Part shown: piece after piece, positions 42,435 to 50,397 of the stretch | How the letters are laid out: the number at the start of each line of letters is the position of its first letter | Position numbering within the stretch: position 1 is the first letter of the stretch | Assembly: GCA_934563745.1 (NCBI GenBank) | Contig: CAKTHE010000017.1 | Location: forward strand, 1 to 52,615 | Origin: an uncultured Dysosmobacter sp. | Lineage (GTDB): Bacteria; Bacillota; Clostridia; Oscillospirales; Oscillospiraceae | Direction of reading: 5' to 3' | DNA length: 52,615 bases | Translations under genes and position numbers: made by a program | Notes under the pieces: model-generated | Told to the model about the DNA's origin: nothing | What the model saw: only the letters and a program-made list of their open reading frames with translations | Database searches by the model: none

Positions 42435-43814
42435 TTAAAATGCCAGCAGTGCTTTTTCAAAGCACTCCACAGGCGGGTGCACAATTCCGGCGCCCACCTG
42501 GCCGATCCCCGCCTCTTTGTGGGCGATGCCGGTGTTGATGACCGGCAGGATCCCGCTGGCGATCACTTTGCATACGTCGATTCCCGTGGCACTGCCCCGG
42601 AAGTCCAGAGGCGGCAGGAAAAAGCTTTCGCTCTCGGTCTCGGTGATCTCATACATCTGCTCGCTGTAATGCAGGGCGTCTGCAACGCTGCCGCCCACAA
42701 ACTGCACGATGGCCGGGGACGCCGCCATGGCGAAGCCGCCGATCCCGCAGGTCTCTGTGATGGCGCTGTCGCCCAGGTCCAGGGCCTCGTCCTCTTCCGT
42801 ATAGCCCGGGAACAGGAGGCCCTCCACCCGCTGGGCCGGTCCGGTGAACCAGCAGTCGGCCGGCATTCCGCTGACGCGAATGCCAAACTCCACGCCGTTG
42901 CGGGCCATGGTGGTGACGATGGTGGAGCCGGGAACGCCGTGAGCGGCATCCAGCGTGCACTTGCACGCCGCCATGGAGAGGTTGAGATAATAGTGCTCGT
43001 TGCCGCGGATGAACAGGATCGCCCGGTCCTTGGCCTCCTGGGGCACTTCCGCCTTCATGAAGTAGGGCAGCAGGTCCCGCAGCATCAGGGCGGTGGTCGC
43101 CTTGTTGCGGTTGTGGCACTCGTCGCCCATGGACAGGCCCTGGGACGTCAGGTTTTTAAGATCCACCCCGCCGGAGAGCTTGATCACTTCCCGCATAACG
43201 GGGAAAAATTCCTTCTGAATGTAGCGCAGCCGGTCCAGCACCTCCGTGCTGTTCGCGCCGAAGCGCAGCACCTTGCCCAGGCCCTCGTTCACATTGGCGT
43301 AGCTGCGGTTTCCGTACGTGGTGTTTTCCACGATATGGACCGGCATGGAGGCCGAGATGATCCCTGCCATGGGACCCACGCAGCTATGCTCGTGGCAGGG
43401 GGCGAAGGTGATCTGCCCGGAGCGGGCCAGAGAGTCCGCGCTCTCCGGGTTTTCTGCCAGCCCCTCATAAATCAGGGCACCCTGTACCGCCCCCTGCATG
43501 GGGCCGCACATGTTTTCATAGGCGATGGGCGGACCGGCATGCAGAATCGTGGTGGGCGTCATGCCGGGAACCACATTCAGCGCCAGATCCATTCCGATCC
43601 ACACGGCCCGGGATTTCTTGATGCGCGCCGCCGCCTCCGCGTTGGCTGCCTCCCGCTCGGGGTTTTCCATCAGTCGGTCCAGCGCCGCGATGACCTGCTG
43701 GTTTCCGCCGGCCACAGGCTTCCAATCCACCTGTGCACAGGTCACATGCTGCTTTTCCAGCTCCGTGCGGAACATGGGCGCGCCCACATTCAAAAGCTTC
43801 AGATTTTCGAACAT
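42435..43814 (-). CDS. DUF1116 protein, AllG (YlbE)-like carbamoyltransferase subunit
   Basis: A 459-residue protein of the YlbE family, recently reported as one of three subunits of oxamate carbamoyltransferase (AllFGH) in E. coli. It opens with LKLLNVGAPMFRTELEKQHV, has NVVPGMTPTTILHAGPPI and a long central part with CHEHSCVGPMAGIISASMP and GDECHNRNKATTALML. The ATG at 43814 is placed ideally after AAGGAG; another ATG at 43820 overlaps the fdrA stop but is too close to the site. Substrate specificity is not readable. Confidence 0.9.
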   Translation of the reverse strand: MFENLKLLNVGAPMFRTELEKQHVTCAQVDWKPVAGGNQQVIAALDRLMENPEREAANAEAAARIKKSRAVWIGMDLALNVVPGMTPTTILHAGPPIAYENMCGPMQGAVQGALIYEGLAENPESADSLARSGQITFAPCHEHSCVGPMAGIISASMPVHIVENTTYGNRSYANVNEGLGKVLRFGANSTEVLDRLRYIQKEFFPVMREVIKLSGGVDLKNLTSQGLSMGDECHNRNKATTALMLRDLLPYFMKAEVPQEAKDRAILFIRGNEHYYLNLSMAACKCTLDAAHGVPGSTIVTTMARNGVEFGIRVSGMPADCWFTGPAQRVEGLLFPGYTEEDEALDLGDSAITETCGIGGFAMAASPAIVQFVGGSVADALHYSEQMYEITETESESFFLPPLDFRGSATGIDVCKVIASGILPVINTGIAHKEAGIGQVGAGIVHPPVECFEKALLAF

Positions 43815-43819
43815 CGCCA

Positions 43820-45373
43820 TCAGCTCCTTTTTTCCACTGTGATCTGCAGCGCCATGGTCACCGCGTGCAGATTGCTCTTCGCAATCAGGACGCCTGCTTC
43901 CTCCAGGGCCCGGTTCTGTCCGGCAAGACCCTGATAATCCTGATCCGTGCCTTGCACGTATCCCACAAACGTCACGGTGCGGCCTTCCTCCCGGCACCGG
44001 GCCTGGGCCGTGCGGATCGCGTCCAGCGTCACGCCCACCGGGTCGGCATTGGAGCCGTAGCCGATCTCAAAATCCAGCAGAATTACGGCCGTCTCCGGGT
44101 CCGCAGCCTCCTGCAGGATCCGGTCGCAGCGCAGGCCCGGCTCGATCATGGGATGGGGCCGGCCTACCGTGAAGATATCGTCACCCAGGTCGATCATGCA
44201 GTGGCCCCGGCTGGTCATGGGATCCTCCAGCTTCTGCTCGGGCTTTTTCGCCACGTTGCTGTATACCTCATGGGAAACCTTGGCGCACTCCGCCACGGCC
44301 TCCGCCGTCAGCGTGCCGCCGCAGTACAGGCCCCGGACGTACTTCTGCTCCGGCTTCAGCGCCGCGGCCGCCGCCTGGATGGCCGCTTCGTCGATGGGGA
44401 AGGTCGTCCCCTTGGACGCCGGAGCCCGCTCTCCGCGAACAGCCGCCACCGCCTGAATCGCCGCGTCTTCCAGACTGGCCGCCCAGATGGCGTCCGTACC
44501 GTCCAGCAGCTCCGGCGTGCCGGCGATGAAGCAGACCACCACCGGCTTGGTGCAGGTCTTGATCCGGGCCACCATCTTCTCGGCCACTTCGCGTACCGGC
44601 GGCTTGGAGATCACCACGATGACCTCCGTATCCGGATCCGCGTCCAGAAGGTTGATGCCGTCCAGCATCATTCGGCCGCCGATCGTGGCGGACAGGTCCC
44701 GGCCGCCGGTTCCGATGGCCTGGGAAATGCCTTCGCCCAGACGGTCCACCAGTACGCAGACCTCCTGCAGTCCCGTTCCGGAGGCGGCCACCATGCCGAT
44801 CCGGCCCCGGCGGACCTGATTGGCAAAGCACAGGCCCACACCGCCCAGAATCGCCGTGCCGCAGTCCGGCCCCATCACCAGAAGCCCCTTTTCATGGGCC
44901 AGCGTCTTGAGCTCCAGCTCCTGCTCAACGGTAACGTTGTCCGAAAACAGCATCACATGCATATCCCGCTTCAGGGCCTCGCGGGCCTCGCGGGCGGCAA
45001 ACTCACCCTTGACCGAAATGACGGCCAGGTTCAGCTCCGGCTCGGCCTTTTTGGCCTCGGCAATGGTGTGATACACCGTTTCCTTCGCCGCACCACCCTT
45101 CTTCTCATGCAGCAGCGCATCCATCTGTTCATACGCGCTGCGGCACTGCTCTTCGCTGCCGGCCCGGATCGCAATCATCAGGTCGTTGGGACCGGCCTCT
45201 TCCAGGCCATCCCGCAGCAGCCCGATCCGCTCCAGCAGTCCCCGGTTCATGGGGGTGCCCATGGAAACCACCGCATCGACGACGCCATCCATCTTTTTAA
45301 GCTTATTGGACAGCGTCATCAAGGTAACGGAATCATAATACGTGTCCTTCTGACACACCAAAAAATCCGCCAT
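43820..45373 (-). CDS. fdrA: FdrA-family protein, AllF-like carbamoyltransferase subunit
   Basis: A 517-residue protein related to succinyl-CoA synthetase-type enzymes. KKDT-like start YYDSVTLMTLSNKLKKMDGV, then MGPDCGTAILGGVGLCFAN and GTGGRDLSATIGG show the FdrA family, followed by SKPPVREVAEKM and VGYVQGTDQDYQGLAGQ near the C-terminus. FdrA/AllF is a subunit of the oxalurate-to-carbamoyl phosphate enzyme in E. coli. Start at 45373 after AGAAGGGTG; longer frames run into the upstream gene. Five bases separate its stop from the next preferred start. Confidence 0.93.
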   Translation of the reverse strand: MADFLVCQKDTYYDSVTLMTLSNKLKKMDGVVDAVVSMGTPMNRGLLERIGLLRDGLEEAGPNDLMIAIRAGSEEQCRSAYEQMDALLHEKKGGAAKETVYHTIAEAKKAEPELNLAVISVKGEFAAREAREALKRDMHVMLFSDNVTVEQELELKTLAHEKGLLVMGPDCGTAILGGVGLCFANQVRRGRIGMVAASGTGLQEVCVLVDRLGEGISQAIGTGGRDLSATIGGRMMLDGINLLDADPDTEVIVVISKPPVREVAEKMVARIKTCTKPVVVCFIAGTPELLDGTDAIWAASLEDAAIQAVAAVRGERAPASKGTTFPIDEAAIQAAAAALKPEQKYVRGLYCGGTLTAEAVAECAKVSHEVYSNVAKKPEQKLEDPMTSRGHCMIDLGDDIFTVGRPHPMIEPGLRCDRILQEAADPETAVILLDFEIGYGSNADPVGVTLDAIRTAQARCREEGRTVTFVGYVQGTDQDYQGLAGQNRALEEAGVLIAKSNLHAVTMALQITVEKRS

Positions 45374-45395
45374 AATCACCCTTCTTCTGTTAATT

Positions 45396-46253
45396 TCATC
45401 CGCGGGCAAGCAGGATCCGGCACCCAGCCTCCACCCCGCTGAGCATATCCCAGCCGGAAGAAGCCCCGTAATGCACCACCCTGTCTGCCGTCTCTTCCCA
45501 GGTTCTCTCATCTGCACCGGCCGGCTGAAAAAGCGCCCCGATCAGCGCCAGCAGGCTGGTGCGAAAGCGTCCGTCTGCGGCGGCGCTCAGCATGGCCCCT
45601 CCCACATCCGTGGTCAGCCCTTCCGTGTGCGCCACGGCCCGCCGCAGGGTCCCCACGGCCGGATCATCTGCCCCGCCGGCACACCACAGGGCCGCCAGGC
45701 AGCCCGTCAGAAAATCGTCGCCGCTGGGCGTCAGCCCCATTCCCAGACCGATCAGGCTGCCGGCTGCGCAGGAAAGCCGTTCCGGCGTCTGCAGCGCCGC
45801 CTCCTGCAGGAAACGGGTCCGTTCGTTCAGGGCTTCCTGCAGGGCGCTCCCCGCAGAGGAAGGCTTCCGATCCCGGAGCAGCGTCTCTACCCTCGCCGCT
45901 CCGGATCGAAGCACAGCCGGCCCCGGCGGCCGGGTGCAGGGTGTCACGGCGCAGGAGATCCGGTCTGCACCGGTCCAATCCACCGTGAGCGCCCCCGCCA
46001 GCACCGTCTTCTCTCTTACAACAACCGGCACGCCGCGGCGGAGGCCCAGTTCCGGGGCCGCAAATTCCACCGCCGCGGACAAAACGATCCCGTTGGGGCC
46101 CAGATCGTCCGCCGGATTGAGCAGCGTGCACAGCACGCCGTTGTTCATACGAAGGTTCACACTGGAACGGTACACGCTGTGGACCGTTCCGGCGTCTGCG
46201 GACAGCAGGTCTTCCAAAGCGGCATCCATCCGCTTTGCCGCCCGTGCGGTCAT
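45396..46253 (-). CDS. DUF2877 protein, AllH (YlbF)-like carbamoyltransferase subunit
   Basis: A 285-residue protein with the DUF2877 hallmark GLGMGLTPSGDDFLTG near residue 170 and AVAHTEGLTTDVGGAML. The E. coli homologue YlbF was reported as the third component of oxamate carbamoyltransferase. GGGAGG precedes the ATG. It stands 22 bases before fdrA, the same set as in the allantoin region of enterobacteria but in another gene order. Its own catalytic share is unknown to me. Confidence 0.87.
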   Translation of the reverse strand: MTARAAKRMDAALEDLLSADAGTVHSVYRSSVNLRMNNGVLCTLLNPADDLGPNGIVLSAAVEFAAPELGLRRGVPVVVREKTVLAGALTVDWTGADRISCAVTPCTRPPGPAVLRSGAARVETLLRDRKPSSAGSALQEALNERTRFLQEAALQTPERLSCAAGSLIGLGMGLTPSGDDFLTGCLAALWCAGGADDPAVGTLRRAVAHTEGLTTDVGGAMLSAAADGRFRTSLLALIGALFQPAGADERTWEETADRVVHYGASSGWDMLSGVEAGCRILLARG

Positions 46254-46282
46254 ACTGTCCGCCTCCCTTCCGATCGCGTCTT

Positions 46283-47920
46283 TTACTGTCCGATCTTTTC
46301 CTCTTCCAGCTCTTCCGCCAAGGCTTCCGGATCCAGTTCGTTATCCTGCTTGCGGTAAACCGTCATGATCAGCAGCACCACCATGGCGCCCAGATAGGCC
46401 ACCGTCACCATGGGCGTGCAGTTGATGCCGAAGGTGCTGGAGTGAATAATGCCGAAGAAGGAGAGGAGCGCGCCGGCCAGGCAGTAAGCCGCAGCCTTCT
46501 TATAGCGCTTGTCGATGATGTAATAGACCGTTGCGGAAAGGACCATGGCGATGATAATATCGCCCTGGCTCAGCCGCTGCCAGCCCTCGAAGGGGACGCC
46601 GTTGCCGGAAAGCAGGCCGAAGCTGACGCCCACGGTGTTGCCCTGGGTCACGCCGCCCAGCGCCACGCTCAGTTCCGAGCCGGCCGATGCCAGCGCCGCG
46701 TTGACGGCGTTGATGGAGGAGTTGATCTTGGAGGTCAGGAAGCTGCCGATATAGGGCAGGAACGCCAGAACGACGGCCGGCATATGCCGGGGCTTCGTGG
46801 TGGAGAAGGCCTGTGTGCCAATGACCATGCCGATGTAGATCAGGATCGGCAACAGCGCCACCAGCGGGATCACTGCCGTGGCCAGTGCCATAATGCCGGT
46901 GAAGGACAGGATCAGGATCACAACGCCGGTGAGGATGGAGTAACCCACGCGGGCACCGGCGGCCTTCCAGCCGGGGTGACCGATGTAGATGATGGTGGGG
47001 AACACACCGCCCAGGAAGGAGCTCAGGATCGTCAGCACGGCGGGAACCGTCATGCACAGCGCCACGGGATAATGCTCGCCGGCGGCGTCCGCGCTTTCCA
47101 GGTTATCCATGCTCTCCAGGAAGTCGTAAATGCCCAGAGGAATGGCTGCGGGCAGATAGGGAGCGATGTAACCGAAGCCCTTGACAAACTGGCTGATCAT
47201 CAGGCTGGGGAAGGGAATGTTGAAGTTGTGCACGGCATCTGCCACGGAGTCCGTGCTCATATAGCCGGTGGCCCAGGCCAGAATCGTGCCGATGAGGATT
47301 GCGAATGCGCCGGTGGGCATGTTGAAGGGCAGCCGCTTGTGAGCCAGCCAGCCCACCATCAGGATAATGAAGCACACAAGGCCGATGTAGGGCGTGGTGA
47401 ACACTTCACCGATGGGGTTGCCGGAAATGAAGGTCAGCGCGAAGCCGGCCAGAGCTCCCAGCATAGCAGCGCGGGGCACGTTCTTCTTGATGATGGGGCC
47501 GGCAAAGGCGCCGATGAGCATGATCACGCCTTCCACAAAGTTCCACACCATACCGGTGGCCCAGGCCAGCATCCAGTCTTTGGTGGCAATGTAGGTGGGC
47601 AGGATCACAGCCAGCGCCACCGCGTAATAGTGGGGCACGCTCAGGCCGTACGGCATGGCCGTCACATCCGAGCGATTTTCCCGCACGGACATCTTCCGCG
47701 CAATATAGGCCAGCACGAAGTTACCCAGCGCGATGGCCAGTGCCGTGGCCGGTACGATTTTGCCGTACACGATGTCCGAGGGCATCGAGATCGCCACCGC
47801 CAGAAGGGCAATGGCCGTCAGGAAGTTGGTCAGCGAGTTGGAAAAAAGGCCGAAAAATCCGTTCAGGTCACCGCTGACCCACAAGGGTGTGCCCCGGACT
47901 TCTTTTGTGTTGCTGCTCAT
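46283..47920 (-). CDS. NCS2-like permease 1
   Basis: A 545-residue membrane protein with 12-14 helices, of the nucleobase/xanthine-uracil permease group. Near residue 270, ESMDNLESADAAGE takes the place of the NCS2 signature segment; MPYGLSVPHYYAV and IIYIGHPGWKAAGARVGY are other conserved stretches. AGGAGG lies before the ATG. It shares a plan with permease 2 at 48663, yet differs clearly in sequence. It probably brings in the ureide or amide degraded by this operon. Confidence 0.87.
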   Translation of the reverse strand: MSSNTKEVRGTPLWVSGDLNGFFGLFSNSLTNFLTAIALLAVAISMPSDIVYGKIVPATALAIALGNFVLAYIARKMSVRENRSDVTAMPYGLSVPHYYAVALAVILPTYIATKDWMLAWATGMVWNFVEGVIMLIGAFAGPIIKKNVPRAAMLGALAGFALTFISGNPIGEVFTTPYIGLVCFIILMVGWLAHKRLPFNMPTGAFAILIGTILAWATGYMSTDSVADAVHNFNIPFPSLMISQFVKGFGYIAPYLPAAIPLGIYDFLESMDNLESADAAGEHYPVALCMTVPAVLTILSSFLGGVFPTIIYIGHPGWKAAGARVGYSILTGVVILILSFTGIMALATAVIPLVALLPILIYIGMVIGTQAFSTTKPRHMPAVVLAFLPYIGSFLTSKINSSINAVNAALASAGSELSVALGGVTQGNTVGVSFGLLSGNGVPFEGWQRLSQGDIIIAMVLSATVYYIIDKRYKKAAAYCLAGALLSFFGIIHSSTFGINCTPMVTVAYLGAMVVLLIMTVYRKQDNELDPEALAEELEEEKIGQ

Positions 47921-47948
47921 AATCTCTCCTCCTATTTTAATCCGCGGC

Positions 47949-48620
47949 TCAGCCCAGGGCCTTGATCACTTCGTCCGAAGTGGAGGTCCAACCAAAGATG
48001 CCGCCCTGCTGGTGAATGCTGCGCACCGTTGCTTCATGATCCGCCGGGTCGAACGCCGCCGAGCAGTCCCGCAGCAGCAGGCAGTCGAAGCCCCGGTCAT
48101 TGGCCTCGCGGATGGTGGTGCTGACGCACACATGGGTGGTCACGCCGCAGACGATCAGCTTCTCAATGTTCCGGGTCCGCAGGATCAGCTCCAGATCCGT
48201 GGAATAGAACGCACCCTTGCCGGGCTTGTCGATGATGATCTCTCCATCGATGGGATAAAGCTCGTCCACAATGTCATGGCCGTATTCGCCGCGGACCAGG
48301 ATCCGTCCCATGGGACCCATATCGCCGATACCGGCGCCCTGTTTCCGGCCGCGGTTCAGCTTGGCCGGCGGGCAGTCGCTCAGATCCGGGCGATGGCCCT
48401 CCCGGGTGTGAATCACCAGCATGCCCTTTTCACGGGCCGTGTCCAGCATTTTGCGCACATTGGGGATAATGCTGCGGGTCAGGGTAATGTCGTTGCCCAG
48501 CTTTTCACCGAAGCCGCCGGGTGCACAGAAATCCCGCTGCATATCGATGATGACCAGTGCCGTGTTCTCCAGAGAAAATTCATACTCGTAAGGGAGCGCC
48601 TGAACAGAATACGTTTTCAT
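47949..48620 (-). CDS. Isochorismatase-fold cysteine hydrolase, biuret hydrolase-like
   Basis: A 223-residue amidohydrolase. The Cys-Asp-Lys triad is visible: Asp26 (VIIDMQRDFC), Lys132 (IIDKPGKGAF) and Cys165 (GVTTHVCVSTTIREANDRG). From memory, the biuret hydrolase BiuH uses Asp36, Lys142 and Cys175, the same spacing, and a Gln at the position of Gln205 here; ureidoacrylate hydrolase RutB has slightly different spacing. The block REGHRPDLSD and MGRILVRGEYGHDI also resemble biuret hydrolases. It should release ammonia from a terminal amide or ureido group of an imported compound. AGGAGG precedes the ATG. Exact substrate is inferred. Confidence 0.85.
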   Translation of the reverse strand: MKTYSVQALPYEYEFSLENTALVIIDMQRDFCAPGGFGEKLGNDITLTRSIIPNVRKMLDTAREKGMLVIHTREGHRPDLSDCPPAKLNRGRKQGAGIGDMGPMGRILVRGEYGHDIVDELYPIDGEIIIDKPGKGAFYSTDLELILRTRNIEKLIVCGVTTHVCVSTTIREANDRGFDCLLLRDCSAAFDPADHEATVRSIHQQGGIFGWTSTSDEVIKALG

Positions 48621-48662
48621 TGGGGTACCTCCTGTATTATTTTTTGTTTGGTCTTTTTTCTG

Positions 48663-50198
48663 TTACTTGGATTCCGTCTGCTCCGGCAGACGTTCTTCAT
48701 CCTCGCCGCGGCCAAAGCGGAACATCACAACAATAACCAATGCCACGAAGAGATAGGCCAGCACCGTGCCCGGCATCAGCGCAAAGCCCACGCTGTCCGC
48801 GTGAATGACGCCGAAGAATGTCAGCACCGCGCAGACCAGGCACACCAGAACCGCAGACTTGGTCTTGCGCTCCAGCAGGAACACCACCAGCGCAGCCCAA
48901 AGCATGCCGGTAATGCTGGAGCCGTTGCCCAGGAACGAGAAGCCCTGATAGTAGATACCCGCACCGTGGAACGCCTCCAGGGAAGCGGATGCGCCCAGAG
49001 CGCTGACGGTGTTGTCGATCTGCGTCTGCGCCCAGCTGGCAAGCCAGGGCAGCATAGCCAGAACCACAGCCGGGAAATGCTTCACCGGCACATGCTCGAA
49101 CGCCTGTGAACCGATCTGGATCCCGATGTAGATCAAAATCGGCATCAGGGCCGCCAGGGGGATCGCATTGATCAGCACCGAGCCCAGGCCCAGCAGAGAG
49201 ATGGCAAAGATCGCCACGCCGGTCAGCAGGCAGTAGCCCAAGCGGGCGCCGACGCTCTTCCAGCCGGGATGACCGATGTAGACCGCTGTGGGAATGGGGC
49301 TTCCAAAGGCGGCGCTGAGCATGCTGGTAATGCCGTTATAGGCCAGGATCTCCGCCGTGTTGTACGAATCGCCTACCGCCGAGGCGCTTTCCACGTTGTC
49401 AACGCTTTCGATGAAGTTGTAGATTCCCATGGGAACGGCTGAAACCAGATACGGCGCCGCCACCTTCATGCCGCTGATCAGATCCCCGCCGCAGAAAACA
49501 GGCGGATACAGACCGATGGTGGAGAAAGAGCCCGCCAGGCTGCCTGCATCCATGGCGCCGGAGATCCAGCCCAAAAACGTGCCCAGCACGATGGCGGTCA
49601 GGCCCGCAGGCAGGCCGAAGGGCATTTTCCGCTTTGCCACAAAGCCCAGCAGAATCACACAGAAGCTGGCCAGCGCCACGTAGCTGAGTTCAAAGCTCTG
49701 CACGGCGGCATTGGTCATGATAATGGTGATAGACGCACCGGCCAGGGAACCCAGCATTGCTGCCCGAGGAAGCTTTTTGCGCAACCAGGGGCCAATGAAC
49801 GAGCCCGCCGTCTCCACAATGCCCTCCAGGAAGCACCAGGCCACGCCGGCCTGCCAGGCCAGCACCGGGTCATCGGTCGCCAGTTTGACCGGAAGAATGA
49901 TCATATAGATCATCAGGAACATGTGGGGCACGCTGATGCCGGAGGGCATTGCCGTCACCGTGTCCCGGTTCTCCTTGCGGGCCAGCTTGTAGCCCGCCCA
50001 GAAATACAGAATGGAGCAGAGCATAAGCCCTACCCCCACCGCCGGCAGGATTCGCCCGTAAACCAGTTCCTCCGGCATCTGCACCGTGTAAAGCAGTGCG
50101 CCGGTCAGCACCAGGATGTTGGTGATGTTATTGGTGAACAGGCCAAAGAAACCATCGAGATCGGATTTTTGCCAGACTGTAATGCCATGAAATTTCAT
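48663..50198 (-). CDS. NCS2-like permease 2
   Basis: A 511-residue membrane protein of the same group as permease 1, with MPSGISVPHMFLM, ESVDNVESASAVGD and VYIGHPGWKSVGARLGY at matching places. The ATG at 50198 follows GGGAG. First gene of the operon, 42 bases before the hydrolase. Two related permeases in one operon imply either two substrates or import plus product export. Confidence 0.87.
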   Translation of the reverse strand: MKFHGITVWQKSDLDGFFGLFTNNITNILVLTGALLYTVQMPEELVYGRILPAVGVGLMLCSILYFWAGYKLARKENRDTVTAMPSGISVPHMFLMIYMIILPVKLATDDPVLAWQAGVAWCFLEGIVETAGSFIGPWLRKKLPRAAMLGSLAGASITIIMTNAAVQSFELSYVALASFCVILLGFVAKRKMPFGLPAGLTAIVLGTFLGWISGAMDAGSLAGSFSTIGLYPPVFCGGDLISGMKVAAPYLVSAVPMGIYNFIESVDNVESASAVGDSYNTAEILAYNGITSMLSAAFGSPIPTAVYIGHPGWKSVGARLGYCLLTGVAIFAISLLGLGSVLINAIPLAALMPILIYIGIQIGSQAFEHVPVKHFPAVVLAMLPWLASWAQTQIDNTVSALGASASLEAFHGAGIYYQGFSFLGNGSSITGMLWAALVVFLLERKTKSAVLVCLVCAVLTFFGVIHADSVGFALMPGTVLAYLFVALVIVVMFRFGRGEDEERLPEQTESK

Positions 50199-50265
50199 TC
50201 CATCTTCTCCCTTCCGAAGTTGATCAGCTAAGTCTGCGCGCTTCGTCCTCTCCTGGAACAACTCA

Positions 50266-50294
50266 ATTCTAACACAGGCCTCTTAAAAAGTATT
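50266..50294 (-). promoter_or_regulatory. Candidate operon promoter with extended -10
   Basis: On the minus strand TGT-TAGAAT (50274-50266) forms an extended -10 box; the -35 position (50294-50289, AATACT) is weak. A weak -35 fits a promoter that needs an activator, perhaps the PucR-type protein. Confidence 0.4.
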
Positions 50295-50344
50295 TATCAT
50301 CGCGAGACAAAAATCCGCTATTTTCTTGTTTTTAAAAACAAAAA

Positions 50345-50389
50345 TGGCGTGAGGCCGTTCAATACAGACAGCTTCTCACGCCTTTTTTT
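50345..50389 (-). terminator. Terminator after the PucR gene
   Basis: An 8-bp perfect stem GGCGTGAG/CTCACGCC (50346-50353 with 50375-50382) flanked by T/A runs on both strands. It separates the regulator's transcript from the operon promoter. Confidence 0.8.
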
Positions 50390-50397
50390 AGTTATTT

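Noticed and set aside
43733..45442. A 569-codon plus-strand frame
   Set aside because: It is antisense to fdrA, which is supported by family motifs and operon order.
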